DNA from: Adenophora triphylla var. japonica
Taxonomy: Eukaryota > Streptophyta > Magnoliopsida > Asterales > Campanulaceae
DNA length: 64,000 bases
Direction: 5' to 3'
Assembly (NCBI GenBank): GCA_022495995.1
Contig: JAFEMH010004913.1
Location: 1 to 64,000, forward strand
Below the pieces are notes generated by a model, which searched no databases, was not told the DNA's origin, and saw only the letters and a program-made list of their open reading frames with translations. A program made the position numbers and the translations under genes. Position 1 is the stretch's first letter. Each line of letters starts with the position of its first letter. This document shows, piece after piece, positions 1 through 10,275 of this stretch.

Positions 1-546
1 AAAGTAGTTAAATAAACAAGGGAATAGTCTACAAACTTTACAAAGGAAAGAGAATTAAGTAATTTTACCCGCGCGGCTATACAGGATAGCGTACACCTCT
101 TTTGATATCGACTTGGGGGTGGGATAAAATCCCTCAAAATTATACCCATTGAATAAATCCCCAAACCATCTAGCGGGATCTCGACAACCACCATGTATAA
201 ACCTATAAGATATTAATTGAAAAACAATATATCAATATATATACAAATAAAAAAGACAATAATAAAATGTAAACATTACAATTAAATAATACTTGCAGCC
301 CTGCCACTGGGAGAGATAGATATTTCCATTTTTCCATCCTCATTAATAATTGCGTCTAAGTTAACCCGTCCAGGATGGTTCACTCATGGATCACTAGAGC
401 TTACATTACCTTATTCGCTCAAATCCTCATCACTACGTCCTGAACCGGACGTAGAGCCCCCTCCCTCCGGCCCTTGGAGAAACAAGACGATGGACAAAAC
501 CCGCAACCTTGCCTCTCTTTGAACGATTGCCACCTCGACTAGACAT
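1..546 (-). other. Possible exons of the CACTA transposon gene
   Basis: A minus-strand start at 546 opens a basic 37-codon frame beginning MSSRGGNRSKRGKVAGF and closing at 433. Further on, a candidate 90-nt intron (203-292, GT...AG with a T-rich 3' end) separates two stretches with coding-like composition. Basic, glycine-rich starts of this kind are common in plant CACTA accessory proteins, but I see no diagnostic transposase motif. The exon model is speculative and the gene continues off the window. Confidence 0.25.
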
Positions 547-560
547 ATCTAAACTAGTAT

Positions 561-566
561 ATTATA

Positions 567-607
<41 letters not shown>

Positions 608-694
608 TATTATTATTATTATTATTTTATTATAATTTATTTTATTTTTATTTATTTTGTTTTTATTTTTTATTTTTATTTTTTTTATTTTTTA

Positions 695-736
<42 letters not shown>

Positions 737-908
737 TATTATTATTATTATTATTTATTATTATTATTATTATTATATTATTTATTTTATTTTTTTATTT
801 ATTTTGTTTTTTTATTTTTTATTTTTATTTTTATTATTATTATTATATTTATTATTATTATTATTATATTTATTATTATTATTATTATATTTATTATTAT
901 TATTATTA

Positions 909-940
<32 letters not shown>

Positions 941-1030
941 TATTATTATTATTATTTTATTATTATTTATTTTCTTTTTTATTATTTTTTTTTTTATATA
1001 TTTTTTTTATTTATTTTTTATTTCATTTTT
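561..1030. repeat. (TTA)n / (TTTA)n microsatellite tract
   Basis: About 470 bp of almost pure T and A, mainly TTA units interrupted by TTTA and T-runs. The long plus-strand open frames here (poly Ile/Tyr/Leu/Phe) come from codon periodicity and are not genes. Confidence 0.95.
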
Positions 1031-1247
1031 TAGACATTCACCCCCTCACCGTCCCGATATGAATATCCAAGCCTACCAAACTCTTACATAAACCAACAAT
1101 CTAGACCATATTCAAACCTTTTGACACCTAAAAATGCAAATGAAACAACTAGCACATAGAAAAAGACTACATAATTAAACCCACATAGACCAGTTAATTA
1201 TTCAATCCAAGCCTACCAAACTCTTACATAAACCAACAATCTACACA

Positions 1248-1430
1248 CGGCCGCACACACTCACACTCACACGCGAGAACACACACACTCACAAAGACAC
1301 ACCAAACACACCCTGCGTAACACCCACACACACAACACACACGGCACAACAACAACACACGCACATGCAGGCAACATACTCACACACACGGACACATCAG
1401 GAACACCTTCTACACACACCAAAACACACA
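1248..1430. repeat. (CA)-rich low-complexity tract
   Basis: Irregular CACACA and ACACTC runs inside the CACTA element. No gene is supported; the minus-strand open frame is a Val/Cys-rich low-complexity artefact. A 28-nt segment just before it (1208-1235) repeats 1067-1094. Confidence 0.8.
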
Positions 1431-1596
1431 CCGCACTGTGATAACCCATTCTATAAGAGATCAAAGAAAACCTTGCAAACATAACAAAATTCAAGCACGT
1501 AGGTCACACATTATGATAGTACTTCAAATGTCATGACCAACAAAAAGATACGATTCAGAACTTACAGATTTAAATATAGCGGTTACATTAGAAAAA

Positions 1597-1911
1597 CTAG
1601 AACTTAACATTCGGATTTTTCATCAAAGAAGAAACATCTTCCACATTTCCCTCTAATGTAAGTTTCCAATCTCTGCTTTCAATTGTAACTTTTACTTCAT
1701 CCCTATCGGAAGAAGACGATCCTTCTTCGAAATTGACATCTTCAGAAAGTGCAAAAGCTGGAGGTGCAAATAGAGGCCTTTTTTTAATAGCCGCCTGGGC
1801 TGCATCAAGAGAATGAAATCCCTTGTACACAAAATTGGAGAAACCATTTACTTCTGCTTTACATGCATCCGGCTTGTGTAGATGCCCGGATGCGTCCGAC
1901 CAGCACAACAT
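1597..1911 (-). CDS. Small protein with a viroplasmin-type (Cauli_VI / RNase H N-terminal) domain
   Basis: This 104-residue frame opens near the start of the domain. Residues about 4-42 read WSDASGHLHKPDACKAEVNG followed by FSNFVYKGFHSLDAAQAAI. This matches the pattern of the small nucleic-acid-binding domain found at the N-terminus of eukaryotic RNase H1 and in caulimovirus inclusion-body proteins: a W or Y near the start, a central 'C-x-x-x-V-x-G-F', then 'YKGF-x-S-x-x-x-A-x-x-A'. The rest is acidic and serine-rich (residues about 55-75), then ends in a short hydrophilic tail. There is no RNase H catalytic part. It lies inside the CACTA element on the same strand as the element's promoter, so it is probably an exon of an element gene or a captured fragment. 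The true exon borders are not resolved. Confidence 0.5.
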   Translation of the reverse strand: MLCWSDASGHLHKPDACKAEVNGFSNFVYKGFHSLDAAQAAIKKRPLFAPPAFALSEDVNFEEGSSSSDRDEVKVTIESRDWKLTLEGNVEDVSSLMKNPNVKF

Positions 1912-2204
1912 AATAACAATATGCCATATGTTTCTATAAAAAAGAATGTGATTTGCTAATCAACTCTACATTATATAAGAGAATATTATTTGAATTTTTT
2001 ATTTTTAAAAAAAAGAGCATCGAAACCCTAATCGAACAAAACGCAAGGCAGCCTAAAATTCACAAAATATACCAAGACCAAAATCACAAGAACTCAGCCA
2101 TGAACAAAACTCAGAGACCTAAATCCAAAATCACAACATATGAGCTATGAAAACAGAAAATCAAATGAAAAATCAACGGTCAAAAAGGCATACTTTCGTA
2201 ATCA

Positions 2205-2600
2205 ATACTTGAGAGAGAGAAAGAGAGCTTACCGGCGTAGGAGACAACCGACGGCGAAGGCGGGTGCGGCAACGCAGAGCTAGGGCGGCTGCGAGAGAGA
2301 GAGAGAGAGAGAAAGCGAGTGAGAGAGAGAAATCGAGTGAGAGAGAGAAAGGGATTGAGAGAGAGAAAGAGAGCTTACCGGCCGGCGACGGAGACGGCAA
2401 CGGCGAACGACTTCCACGGCGGAGACGGCGTTTGTTCGCGAATTACTGATGAGAGAGAGAGAGAGTGAGAGGGAGAAATCGAGTGAGAGAGGAATTAAGC
2501 GATTGAGAAGAAACTTACCGTAGACGGCGACGGCAACGGCGGAGGCGATAGGTTTCCGTTCGCGAACTGGAGAGAGACAGGAGAGGGCGACGTAAAATGA
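2205..2600 (-). repeat. Triplicated GA-rich leader module of the CACTA element
   Basis: Three related modules of about 140-145 bp each hold a GAGA-rich tract, a CGACGG-rich tract and the sequence CTTACCG (at about 2229, 2374 and 2514). Read on the minus strand each gives CGGTAAG, a good 5' splice site. The region looks like a tandemly duplicated untranslated first exon with its donor. Plus-strand open frames across it are charged low-complexity artefacts. Confidence 0.5.
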
Positions 2601-2618
2601 AGAAATGGGATCTGTTAC

Positions 2619-2628
2619 ATTATATATA
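2619..2628 (-). promoter_or_regulatory. TATA box of the CACTA element
   Basis: On the minus strand CCTATATATAATG stands immediately inside the subterminal repeat array. It is followed by a GC-rich leader with splice-donor-like GGTAAG sites. Its place is that expected for the promoter of a CACTA gene read leftward. Confidence 0.5.
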
Positions 2629-2635
2629 GGGCGTG

Positions 2636-2871
2636 TTTACCGACGGATATGTCCGTCGGTAATACCGATGAGTCGATGTCCGTCGGCAATACCAATGAAT
2701 TACCGACGGACTTTTTAAATTACCGACGGACTACACGAAATTTTTTAAAAAAATAATTCCCGGTAAAATGAAATTAATTTCCGTCGGTAACTGGTTTTTT
2801 TCCGTCGGTATTACCGACGGACAAGGTCCGTCGGTAAATGTCCGTCGGTAAACACACTGTTTCTAGTAGTG
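2636..2871 (-). repeat. CACTA terminal inverted repeat and subterminal repeats
   Basis: Between about 2636 and 2850 the word TTACCGACGGA or its complement TCCGTCGGTAA, some copies degenerate, occurs about ten times in both orientations. The array ends at the CACTAC terminus at 2871. In En/Spm-type elements such subterminal arrays are the binding sites of the element's own DNA-binding protein, and they are needed for excision. That role is known for the family and only inferred here. Confidence 0.8.
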
Positions 2872-2914
2872 CCATAGCTGTCTGTTCATTTGCATATCAA
2901 ACAAGGGCCTTTCA
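2872..2914 (+). repeat. 3' end of the 5' LTR of element A
   Basis: These 43 bp match the end of the 3' LTR (about 15000-15042) and finish in CCTTTCA directly before the primer site. The rest of this LTR is separated by the CACTA insertion and lies outside the window. Confidence 0.85.
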
Positions 2915-2916
2915 AT

Positions 2917-2928
2917 TGGTATCAGAGC
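2917..2928 (+). promoter_or_regulatory. Primer-binding site of element A
   Basis: TGGTATCAGAGC, complementary to the 3' end of plant initiator methionine tRNA, two bases after the LTR end. It primes minus-strand cDNA in most plant copia elements. Confidence 0.9.
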
Positions 2929-2983
2929 GTGTCTTCACATTCAAAAGTCTAACAACTTGTGAAGGATTCTCTTCAAATCCACC

Positions 2984-5264
2984 ATGCCTCAACCAAGGAG
3001 AAATAATGAGAAAGACATCCCACACATTGATGACTGTTGATCTTTTGAGATTTATGCATCAAAAATAAAAACATACCTTGATGCAAACAGTATATGGAAC
3101 TGGTATGTTCTAAATAATGAAGTGTCCTACCCAACTCAAATAGATATCAATGGAGGAGCTAGTACGACGAAATCCCCAGAAGCATGGTGTGAATCTGAAA
3201 AGCAATTAATCAGTGCAAATCTAAAAGTCAAAAACATTCTTCAGAAGAGTGTAAATGACTCACTAGCACAAGAAATTGCTAAGGAACCAAATGCCAGATC
3301 AGCATGGGATCTCATTCAAACTAAATTCACTAAACACACCGGTGTCGGGACACTGAAAATTTGTATAACTTGCTTGAGGCAATTAGACAACTTCAAGTTC
3401 TATCCTGGAGAAAAAGTGAGTATTGTTCAACCAAGGTTTGAAAACCTTGTTAGATCTATTGCGACTCATGGAAAAACCTTTGAACGACAAGATCTACGCC
3501 TCAAGCATATATTCCAATCTTCCACAAGAATATGAAAAGGTAGCATTACCTATCGAGAGAAGGATCTTGAATGGAGCACAATGACAGTTGAACAGTATTT
3601 TGGAAAGCTTGAAGCTTATGAACTGGAAGGTATGATAAAAATTCAACCAGTTCCTACCATTTCACAAATTTTAGCTTTAACTGCTCAAGAATCTGCCCAC
3701 AAGCCAATCACTCACCAAGACATTGAGACCATTGTCAACAATGCCCTTCAAAAGATAAACATCAGATCCAAACAATCGGTCAAATGAGATCTCTCAAGAA
3801 GACATTCCAAGTCTCATATCCATGGTATCGAAATGCCATGAAATTTCAAAAGAAATCTTTTGACAAAAGGTACAATCCTTCCACATCTAATGCTCAACAA
3901 GACAACTTCAAGAAGACTGTTGATTGCTTTAACTGTGGAAAGCAAGGACATTACTCATCTGATTGTCCTAAACCAAGAAAACCTAGGGAAAATCAGACAG
4001 CTAAGAGATTGACCTACTCAAAAGAGATCATTCACAGTTCCAGTGCAAGCTGCTTCAATCGCTCCAAAAATAAAAATGACAAAAACAAGGAGCAAGTTAT
4101 GATAGCTGATTCATCAAAATTCAGTGATGAAGAATATGAGTCCAGTAATGACTCTGACAATGAAGGAGAGGAGGCCATGCTATGCTTTATAGCTGAAGAT
4201 GAGGAAGAGTCAGACAATGTGGAAGAAATGGAAGCACTTACTGCTGCAGAAGAACTAAAAGAGGTACATGATTTTAAATCTTTAAATATTGATGGTTTCA
4301 AACAATTAGTTTCCACTCTTTTAATTCAAACCAAGAAACAAAAAACAAGCTTTGCTTCACTGGTCAATGAGAACCTTTCCCAATCCTCAACCATTGACAC
4401 CCTCACAAAAACCAATTATGAGCTTGAGAAAGCCTGTCAAGGGCTAAGAGATCAATGCTTCATGCTTGAAAAACAAAACATGGATCGGCAGTGAGACATC
4501 CAGTACTCAAGAAAACTGTCAAAGACTCATAAATCTTGAAAAAGAGAATGATGCTCCTAAAAAGAAAATAGATTCATGGAACAAGTCAAGCAAAGCATTA
4601 TCCCTTTTCACCTACACCCAAAGACATCCTAGTGACAAAACGAGGGATTGGTGCGATAATCCTACACTAAAGATGTACACTCCTCCCATTTGGTGAAAGG
4701 ACCATTGAAAAATGGTTCTAGAAAACCTAAGCTACTGCGGCTATCAAACTCAAACCTATCTGTTCAAACCAAGGGAAAAGCAAAGGAAATCTTGTTTGGT
4801 CCTAGTCATTCAAACAAAGGACCAAGTAAAATTCAAGGAAGCAAGTATATTTGGGTTCAAAAAGGGGCCAATATACAGGAAGAAATTAAGCTGCAAAAAT
4901 GTGCTAGACAGCCAAGCCCTGACAGACACGAGGCACGATAGACAGCCAAGATCTTCCAAACAACAAAGAACCCCAAGGAAACAAAAATTCTATAACAAAC
5001 ATAGATACACCAAACAACAAAAACCTCAATGGCAATACTCAAATGGAAGAAGTCATGCAAATCAAAATGACTCCCCCAGATCATCCTATCCAAATACCTT
5101 TCAGTTTCAACCCCAATATAACAACCCAAACCACTTCTTCAATCCATCCCAATCCAGCTGTCCTTACTCCTTACATGATGCAAATCATGTCATATTACAA
5201 TACCCCAAACCAGTTCTTCAGAAAAAGATCAATGAACAAAGCTAGGGTACCAAAGAAAAACTAA
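2984..5264 (+). pseudogene. gag of element A (broken)
   Basis: The frame starts at ATG 2984 (MPQPRRNNEKD), as in element C and in the second leader copy at 15043. It meets a TGA at about 3038, where the second copy has GGA. The body carries a copia-type capsid region (3122-3535, including KICITCLRQLDNFKFYPGE) and a CCHC zinc knuckle CFNCGKQGHYSSDC at 3937-3978, which binds RNA. An acidic stretch and a coiled-coil-like region (about 4100-4490) follow, then a basic Gln/Ser-rich tail to about 5264. At least four frame changes or stops break it (about 3038, 3533, 3785 and 4494). Protein similarity to element C's gag continues through the breaks, so this is recent decay of a real gene. Confidence 0.85.
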
Positions 5265-5336
5265 TCCTTTGGACCCAAAAAAATAAATAGGGTACCATAA
5301 AATTTACTTTTACATTTTGCAGGTACCTAGGAAAGG

Positions 5337-6329
5337 ACTCGTATTTAGATAGTGGTTGTAGTAGACATATGACCTTCAATAAAGACTGGTTGCAACAATA
5401 TATCCCTAAAAATGGTCCAAATGTAACCTTTGGTGACAATTCCCAAGCTAAGGTCAAAGGATTCGGAAATCTTATTACTAAAGATATCATTTTTACAAAT
5501 GTGTCTTAGGTAGAGGGTCTCAAACACAATTTGATCGGCATTAGTCAAATGCTGTGATAAGGGATATCATGTTGTTTGCACTAAGGATCAATGTCTTGTT
5601 AAAGACAAAAGCAATAAAGTCATTACATTGACTGGATCAAGAAAAGGAAATCTCTACTTCTTAAACCTAGAGATTGTGGAATCCTCAAATGCTCACTTCT
5701 GCCTTTGTCTTTTAGTCAATCGATATGTCATGGCTATGGCACAAAAGATTGGCTCACCTTAACCATAAAACCATCTCCAAGCTTGCAAATTCAAATCTAG
5801 TCAGAGGTCTTCCAAAGATCCCATTCAAGAAGGACAAACTTTGCAAAGCATGCCAATGTGGGAAGCAAAAGAGATCTTCATTCAAGCCCAAGACCAGATT
5901 GGACACCTCAAGACCTATTGAACTACTTCATATGGATCTTTTTGGACCCATAAGAACTAGATCTTTAGGAGGAAAGTGATACTCCCTAGTTGTGGTTGAT
6001 GACTACACCAGATTCACTTGGATCATTCTTCTTGAATCCAAAAGTGACACCCTTAGCTGTCTAACAAAACTGTTCGATAAAATTCAAAATCAAAAAGGGA
6101 CATCCATCATCAAGATCAGATCTGATCATGGAAAGGAATTTGAGAACACGGGAGTAGAAGAATATTGTGGCTTGCAAAGGTATTGATCATAATTTTTCAG
6201 CCCCAAGAACACCCCAACAAAATGGTGTTCTTTGAAAGGAAAAACGAGGACAATTTGTGAGGCGGCAAGAACAATGATGTCGAACACAATCTCCCAAAGT
6301 ATTTTTGGGGTGAAGGCATCACTCTTGTT
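5337..6329 (+). pseudogene. Protease and integrase part of pol, element A (broken)
   Basis: The protease signature YLDSGCSRHMT is at about 5340. The GAG-pre-integrase zinc region (LWHKRLAHLNHKTISKLANS, then CKACQCGKQKRSS) spans about 5725-5880. The integrase core follows, with HMDLFGPIRTRSLGGK (first catalytic Asp) and IRSDHGKEFENT (second Asp). Stops at about 5507, 5549, 5977 and 6184 and a frameshift near 6225 (in the QQNGV region, before the catalytic Glu) disable it. Element C carries the same domain set with D, D and E in place. Confidence 0.85.
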
Positions 6330-8375
6330 GTGTATGTTCAAAATAAAACACTAATCAACAAATTCCATAAGAAGACTCCATATGAATTATGGAATGACAA
6401 AGTTCCTACCATTTCCTACTTTCACAGTTTTGGAAGTAGATGCTTCATCCACAATAATGGCAAGAACAATTTGGACAAATTTGACTCCAAAAGTGATGAA
6501 GGAATCTTTCTTGGGTATTCTAATACAAGCAAAGCCTATAGAGTTTACAACAAAAGAAGACTTGTAGTGGAAGAATCAATTCATGTTGACTTTGATGAAA
6601 ATAATGATCAAAGTGTGACTGAATTGTGTGATTTTGATGAAGTTTTAGGAAACCCAGATAATCTCCCTGAAGCATCTCCTATTCTTGATTCAACTGTACT
6701 CCATCATGAACAAGATTCATCAAATCTTCCATACATGGTACCAAGAAATTCATCTGACAGCTATCATGTGCAAGACAGTCATCATCTCTCTGACAGCCAT
6801 GAACCACTTCATTCTCATCATCAACCAATCCAGCCAACCAAGTCAATAGCAAACATTCCCACAACCAATCCAATTGATGAGGAAGAAAATACTCAATTAA
6901 ATGGTCATTCCTTGACTGACATCTCTCAAAATTCTTCCTTAGCTGACAGCCAACCCTTAGTAGCTGACCATCCAAATTCTTCAAGTTATCCATCTACTAG
7001 CCATCTTCCATCCCCATCCAATAATCCTCTTTCTCCTCCCAAAACCAATGCTGAATCCACCATTACTCACATCATTCCACCCAATAAAGATATTTTCATC
7101 AGTCTTCAAATTGACAAAACACCAGTTCCAGACAACATTCCTTTTATCATGAGTGCATTCATATCCCAATTGGAACCAAAGAAAATAAATGAAGCACTCC
7201 AAGATGCTGACTGGATAGAAGCTATGGAAGAAGAATTAGAACAATTTGAAAGGAACAAAGTATGGCAACTTGTTCCCAAACCAAGAAATCAAAGCATTAT
7301 TGGAACAAGGTGGGTTTTCAGAAATAAAATGAATGAGGAAGGGACTGTCATCAGAAACAAAGCCAGATTAGTAGCTCAAGGGTACAGGCAAGAAGAAGGC
7401 ATTAATTATGATGAAACATTTGCCCCTGTTGCCAGACTGGAAGCTATCAGACTATTCCTTGCTTTTGCATCTTCCAAAAAGATGAAAGTCTATCAAATGG
7501 ATGTCAAAAGTGCTTTTCTTAATGGAATATTAAAAGAAAAGGTCTATGTCTCACAACCCCCTGGCTTTGAGCACCCTAAGTTCCCTGACCATGTATTTAA
7601 GCTTGATAAAGCTCTATATGGACTCAAGCAAGCACCAAGGGCATGGTATGAAACCCTGTCAAAATTCTTACTTGGCAAAGGATTTACCAAAGGCCATATT
7701 GATAATACCCTGTTTATCAAGAAATATGGTGAAGATACCTTGCTCATTCAAGTCTATGTTGATGACATAATTTTTGGATCTTCAAAAGAGTCACTCTGCC
7801 TAGAATTTGGAAAAACCATGCAAGAACAATTTGAAATGAGCATGATTGGTGAGCTCACATTCTTCTTGGGACTTCAGGTGAAACAGTCCAGTGCAGGCAC
7901 ATTCATAAATCAGGCCAAATATACAAGAGACATGATCAAGAAATTTGACATGCAAAATGCCTCTCCTGCAAGAACTCCTCTCTCAACCACCACCAAACTT
8001 CATGATGACATTGATGGTCCAAGTGTTAATCAAACACTCTATAGAAGTTACATTGGATCCCTACTATATGTAACTGCTTCTAGGCCAGATATCATGTTCA
8101 GTGTGTGCCTGTGTGCAAGATTTCAAGCAAATCTAAAAGAATCACACATGGCAGCTGTCAAAAGGATTCTTAGGTATCTAAAGGGAACTCCAGATTATGG
8201 ATTATGGTATCCATGTGAAGCTCCTTTATTCCTAATTAGATTCACAGATTCAGACTATGCTGGATGCAATTTGGATAGAAAATCCACAAGTGGTAGCGTC
8301 GGTTTAAGGTTCAAGAATAATTTCTTGGTCCAGCAAGAAACAAACCTCAGTTGCTACATCCACAACAGAAGCTGA
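6330..8375 (+). CDS. Integrase C-terminal region, reverse transcriptase and start of RNase H, element A
   Basis: This 681-residue open frame is the best preserved part of A's pol. Residues 1-70 hold the integrase C-terminal region ([28 protein letters not shown]). Residues about 110-280 are a low-complexity linker with repeated Ser-Asp-Ser. The copia reverse transcriptase runs from about residue 300 to 560 ([20 protein letters not shown], then [12 protein letters not shown] with the catalytic Asp pair near residue 477). RNase H begins near residue 635 ([18 protein letters not shown]). The frame then shifts, and the last 20 or so residues are out of register with element C. The product would be part of a polyprotein cut by the element's own protease. 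Confidence 0.85.
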   Translation: MYVQNKTLINKFHKKTPYELWNDKVPTISYFHSFGSRCFIHNNGKNNLDKFDSKSDEGIFLGYSNTSKAYRVYNKRRLVVEESIHVDFDENNDQSVTELCDFDEVLGNPDNLPEASPILDSTVLHHEQDSSNLPYMVPRNSSDSYHVQDSHHLSDSHEPLHSHHQPIQPTKSIANIPTTNPIDEEENTQLNGHSLTDISQNSSLADSQPLVADHPNSSSYPSTSHLPSPSNNPLSPPKTNAESTITHIIPPNKDIFISLQIDKTPVPDNIPFIMSAFISQLEPKKINEALQDADWIEAMEEELEQFERNKVWQLVPKPRNQSIIGTRWVFRNKMNEEGTVIRNKARLVAQGYRQEEGINYDETFAPVARLEAIRLFLAFASSKKMKVYQMDVKSAFLNGILKEKVYVSQPPGFEHPKFPDHVFKLDKALYGLKQAPRAWYETLSKFLLGKGFTKGHIDNTLFIKKYGEDTLLIQVYVDDIIFGSSKESLCLEFGKTMQEQFEMSMIGELTFFLGLQVKQSSAGTFINQAKYTRDMIKKFDMQNASPARTPLSTTTKLHDDIDGPSVNQTLYRSYIGSLLYVTASRPDIMFSVCLCARFQANLKESHMAAVKRILRYLKGTPDYGLWYPCEAPLFLIRFTDSDYAGCNLDRKSTSGSVGLRFKNNFLVQQETNLSCYIHNRS

Positions 8376-8379
8376 ATAT

Positions 8380-8727
8380 GTGGCTGCAGGACATTGTTGT
8401 TCTCAAATTTTATATCTCAAAAGTCAACTTCAAGACTTTGGAATTGTTGTAGACAATGTTCCTATTCTGTGTGACAACTCAAGCACCATTGCAATGGCTG
8501 AGAATCATGTTCAGCATTCAAAAACTAAACACATTGAAGTCAGACACCACTTTATTAGAGACCATGTTGAAAAAGGTCATATATGTCTTAATAAAATTGG
8601 AACAGAGGACAGTGTTGCTAATATTCTTACAAAAGCAATGGATTTTAAGAGCTATGCTTGGAATGATAAACTTGCCAAAATAAAAAGTCTTTTTTGCTTC
8701 ATTAACAAAAAGGGGGCATACAGATAG
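8380..8727 (+). pseudogene. RNase H C-terminal part of pol, element A
   Basis: After a frameshift around 8300-8375 the RNase H continues: AAGHCCSQILYLKSQL, VPILCDNSSTIAMAENHVQH, SKTKHIEVRHHFIRDHVEKG, then VANILTKAM. These are the usual closing motifs of copia RNase H, and element C has the same series. The copy ends with a short unrelated tail. Confidence 0.85.
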
Positions 8728-8915
8728 AGCAATGCTGTCACAAGTGAAGCCTGACAACTATCCCCTCAAAATATTCCTGATAGCCATCTACTGACAGCTA
8801 TCTATGCAAAAGACAAGGAAAAACAAAAAACATACATAAAACAACCCACAAAAACTTCCTTAAACACAAACAACATCCAGATCCAACTCCTCTTCAAATC
8901 TTCAAACCTTAGCTG

Positions 8916-9785
8916 TCAGACATTCCTAGGAAATGTCACAGTCTCTCCAGATCCACCACCTGCACTCATTCCTTCACATCTGGCCTCCTGAGTAGACTGC
9001 AAGGTCTGATGGTACCTTTGTAACCATACTGGATGCCTCTCAAGAAAGGGATCAATTGAAGTAACTGAGTACTGAAGAGAAGGACTAGCTCTTCTTGGCC
9101 ACCATTCTTCTACAACATCATAAGGTTGAAGCAAACCTTCCAGTCGTGTCACAAAGCTGAAATCCTCAGAATAAATACCATTTTCAACTCTAGACTCATC
9201 TCTCTCCACAACTGGAACTCTGACAGGGCTAAAACAACCTATAAACTGGTTGAACAGATGTGATATAGTTGAGGAAGGAGATACATGTACTCCAGCAAAG
9301 TTATCACCTCTACCCTCCAACAAACCAACCCCAGGAGAAAGTGAATCCCTGCTCACAGCTGTGTACTGCCTCTCAGGCTCAACCTTTTGCTTGACAGCTA
9401 AGCCCCTCTCAATGGCTGTCTGAGCCCTATCTTGCCCAACCAATTCTCCTAGTGTATAGACCCTCTCTGCCTTACCTTTTCCCTTGCTAGACTCACCCTG
9501 ATCAACCCTAATATTTTTCCCAAAAAGCCTTATCCCTTCTCCATCTCTACCATCAACCTTCTCTCTGACAGCTATCTCTTTGATACCATAATCCTGCTCT
9601 ACTCTCACCCTCTTATTTTTACCTTTGTCACTCACCACCCTTGAACCTTCAATCACATTGAAAGACACCCTTTCTCTCTCCCCTTCATCTCCCTCCAAAT
9701 CACCCTCATGACTTTTCTCAAAAACCAGTTGTTTAGCTGTGTGAGCCATTTTTTTGGGATTGAACTTTGAAGAAAATCTACCCAT
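8916..9785 (-). CDS. Antisense accessory ORF of element A (unknown function)
   Basis: An intact 289-codon frame on the strand opposite to gag-pol, starting at 9785. The N-terminal two thirds is charged and rich in Glu, Arg, Lys and Gly, with RVYTLGELVGQDR near residue 130. The C-terminal third has conserved blocks GDNFAGV, VEEWWPRRASPSLQ and IDPFLERHPVWLQRY. The same blocks recur in element C's antisense ORF (28127-29067 plus 36678-36729) despite clear DNA divergence, so the protein has been under selection. I see no signal peptide, membrane segment or known catalytic motif. Antisense ORFs between pol and the 3' LTR are known in some plant retrotransposon lineages, but I do not recognise this family. 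It faces away from the sense ORF at 10276. Confidence 0.75.
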   Translation of the reverse strand: MGRFSSKFNPKKMAHTAKQLVFEKSHEGDLEGDEGERERVSFNVIEGSRVVSDKGKNKRVRVEQDYGIKEIAVREKVDGRDGEGIRLFGKNIRVDQGESSKGKGKAERVYTLGELVGQDRAQTAIERGLAVKQKVEPERQYTAVSRDSLSPGVGLLEGRGDNFAGVHVSPSSTISHLFNQFIGCFSPVRVPVVERDESRVENGIYSEDFSFVTRLEGLLQPYDVVEEWWPRRASPSLQYSVTSIDPFLERHPVWLQRYHQTLQSTQEARCEGMSAGGGSGETVTFPRNV

Positions 9786-10275
9786 CTGTGTTTATAAAAC
9801 AAACTGAATGAGTTTCATCAAAAATTGTCATTGTTTTATAGACAAATTGATCCATAGCTATCTCAGACAGCCATCATCATTCAACTTAGACTTAACTGTC
9901 AAAATGTTTATATTCTCTGACAGCTAGGTTAAAGCAATTTTTTTTCGGTGATTTGATCGTGTTAATTGCTCACAAATATCACCTCCTTAGCCTTCTCGTT
10001 ATCTGCAATATTCTTGAAAAAGGGAATGTTCTTCCCATGTTTTGTGGGATTTAATGGCCTCAACGTGGGGAAGGGCAAAAATAACTGTTCATATGAACAG
10101 TTACTAAACTTTGAAATCCCCAATGCTCATTAAAACCCACTCTCCACTCATTATTTTCCTCACTCTCTTTTTTGAAACCAAAACTCCTGTTTCATTAACT
10201 CTCTGTTTGTAATCCGTTTCTTTCCCACACTAATCCACCATCAAATTTCTTCAACCCTAATTCATTCAACCATCC
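9786..10275. promoter_or_regulatory. Divergent intergenic region of element A with a central palindrome
   Basis: The 490 bp between the antisense ORF start (9785) and the sense ORF start (10276) hold no open frame. A perfect 22-bp palindrome (arm TAACTGTTCAT, centre 10092.5) occupies 10082-10103. Each arm begins with TAACTG, a known plant MYB core. Element C has a 20-bp version at the same place. The motif CTGACAGCYA also occurs here (9917). A shared two-way promoter is the simplest reading, but it is inference. Confidence 0.5.

Larger units (their letters stand above)
1..2871 (-). mobile_element. CACTA (En/Spm-like) DNA transposon, 5' part, running off the left edge
   Basis: The right boundary at 2871 reads, on the minus strand, CACTACTAGAAACAGTG, the terminal inverted repeat style of CACTA transposons. 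It is followed inward by many copies of a short subterminal word (TTACCGACGGA and its complement). The flanking sequence from 2872 is the end of a copia LTR. The matching uninterrupted LTR at about 15000 shows that the transposon landed about 43 bp before that LTR's end. Coding hints (1597-1911, 433-546) and a TATA box (2619-2628) are all on the minus strand, so 2871 is the 5' end of the element. The other end and the usual 3-bp target duplication lie outside the window. Autonomy cannot be judged. Confidence 0.8.

Noticed and set aside
509..1091. Two plus-strand open frames of 144-174 codons rich in Ile, Tyr, Leu and Phe
   Set aside because: They are translations of the (TTA)n/(TTTA)n tract; no other evidence of coding.
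1267..1494. Minus-strand frame rich in Val and Cys
   Set aside because: Artefact of the CA-rich tract.
2264..2449. Arg/Glu-rich plus-strand frame
   Set aside because: GAGA-repeat low complexity; the CACTA element is read on the other strand.
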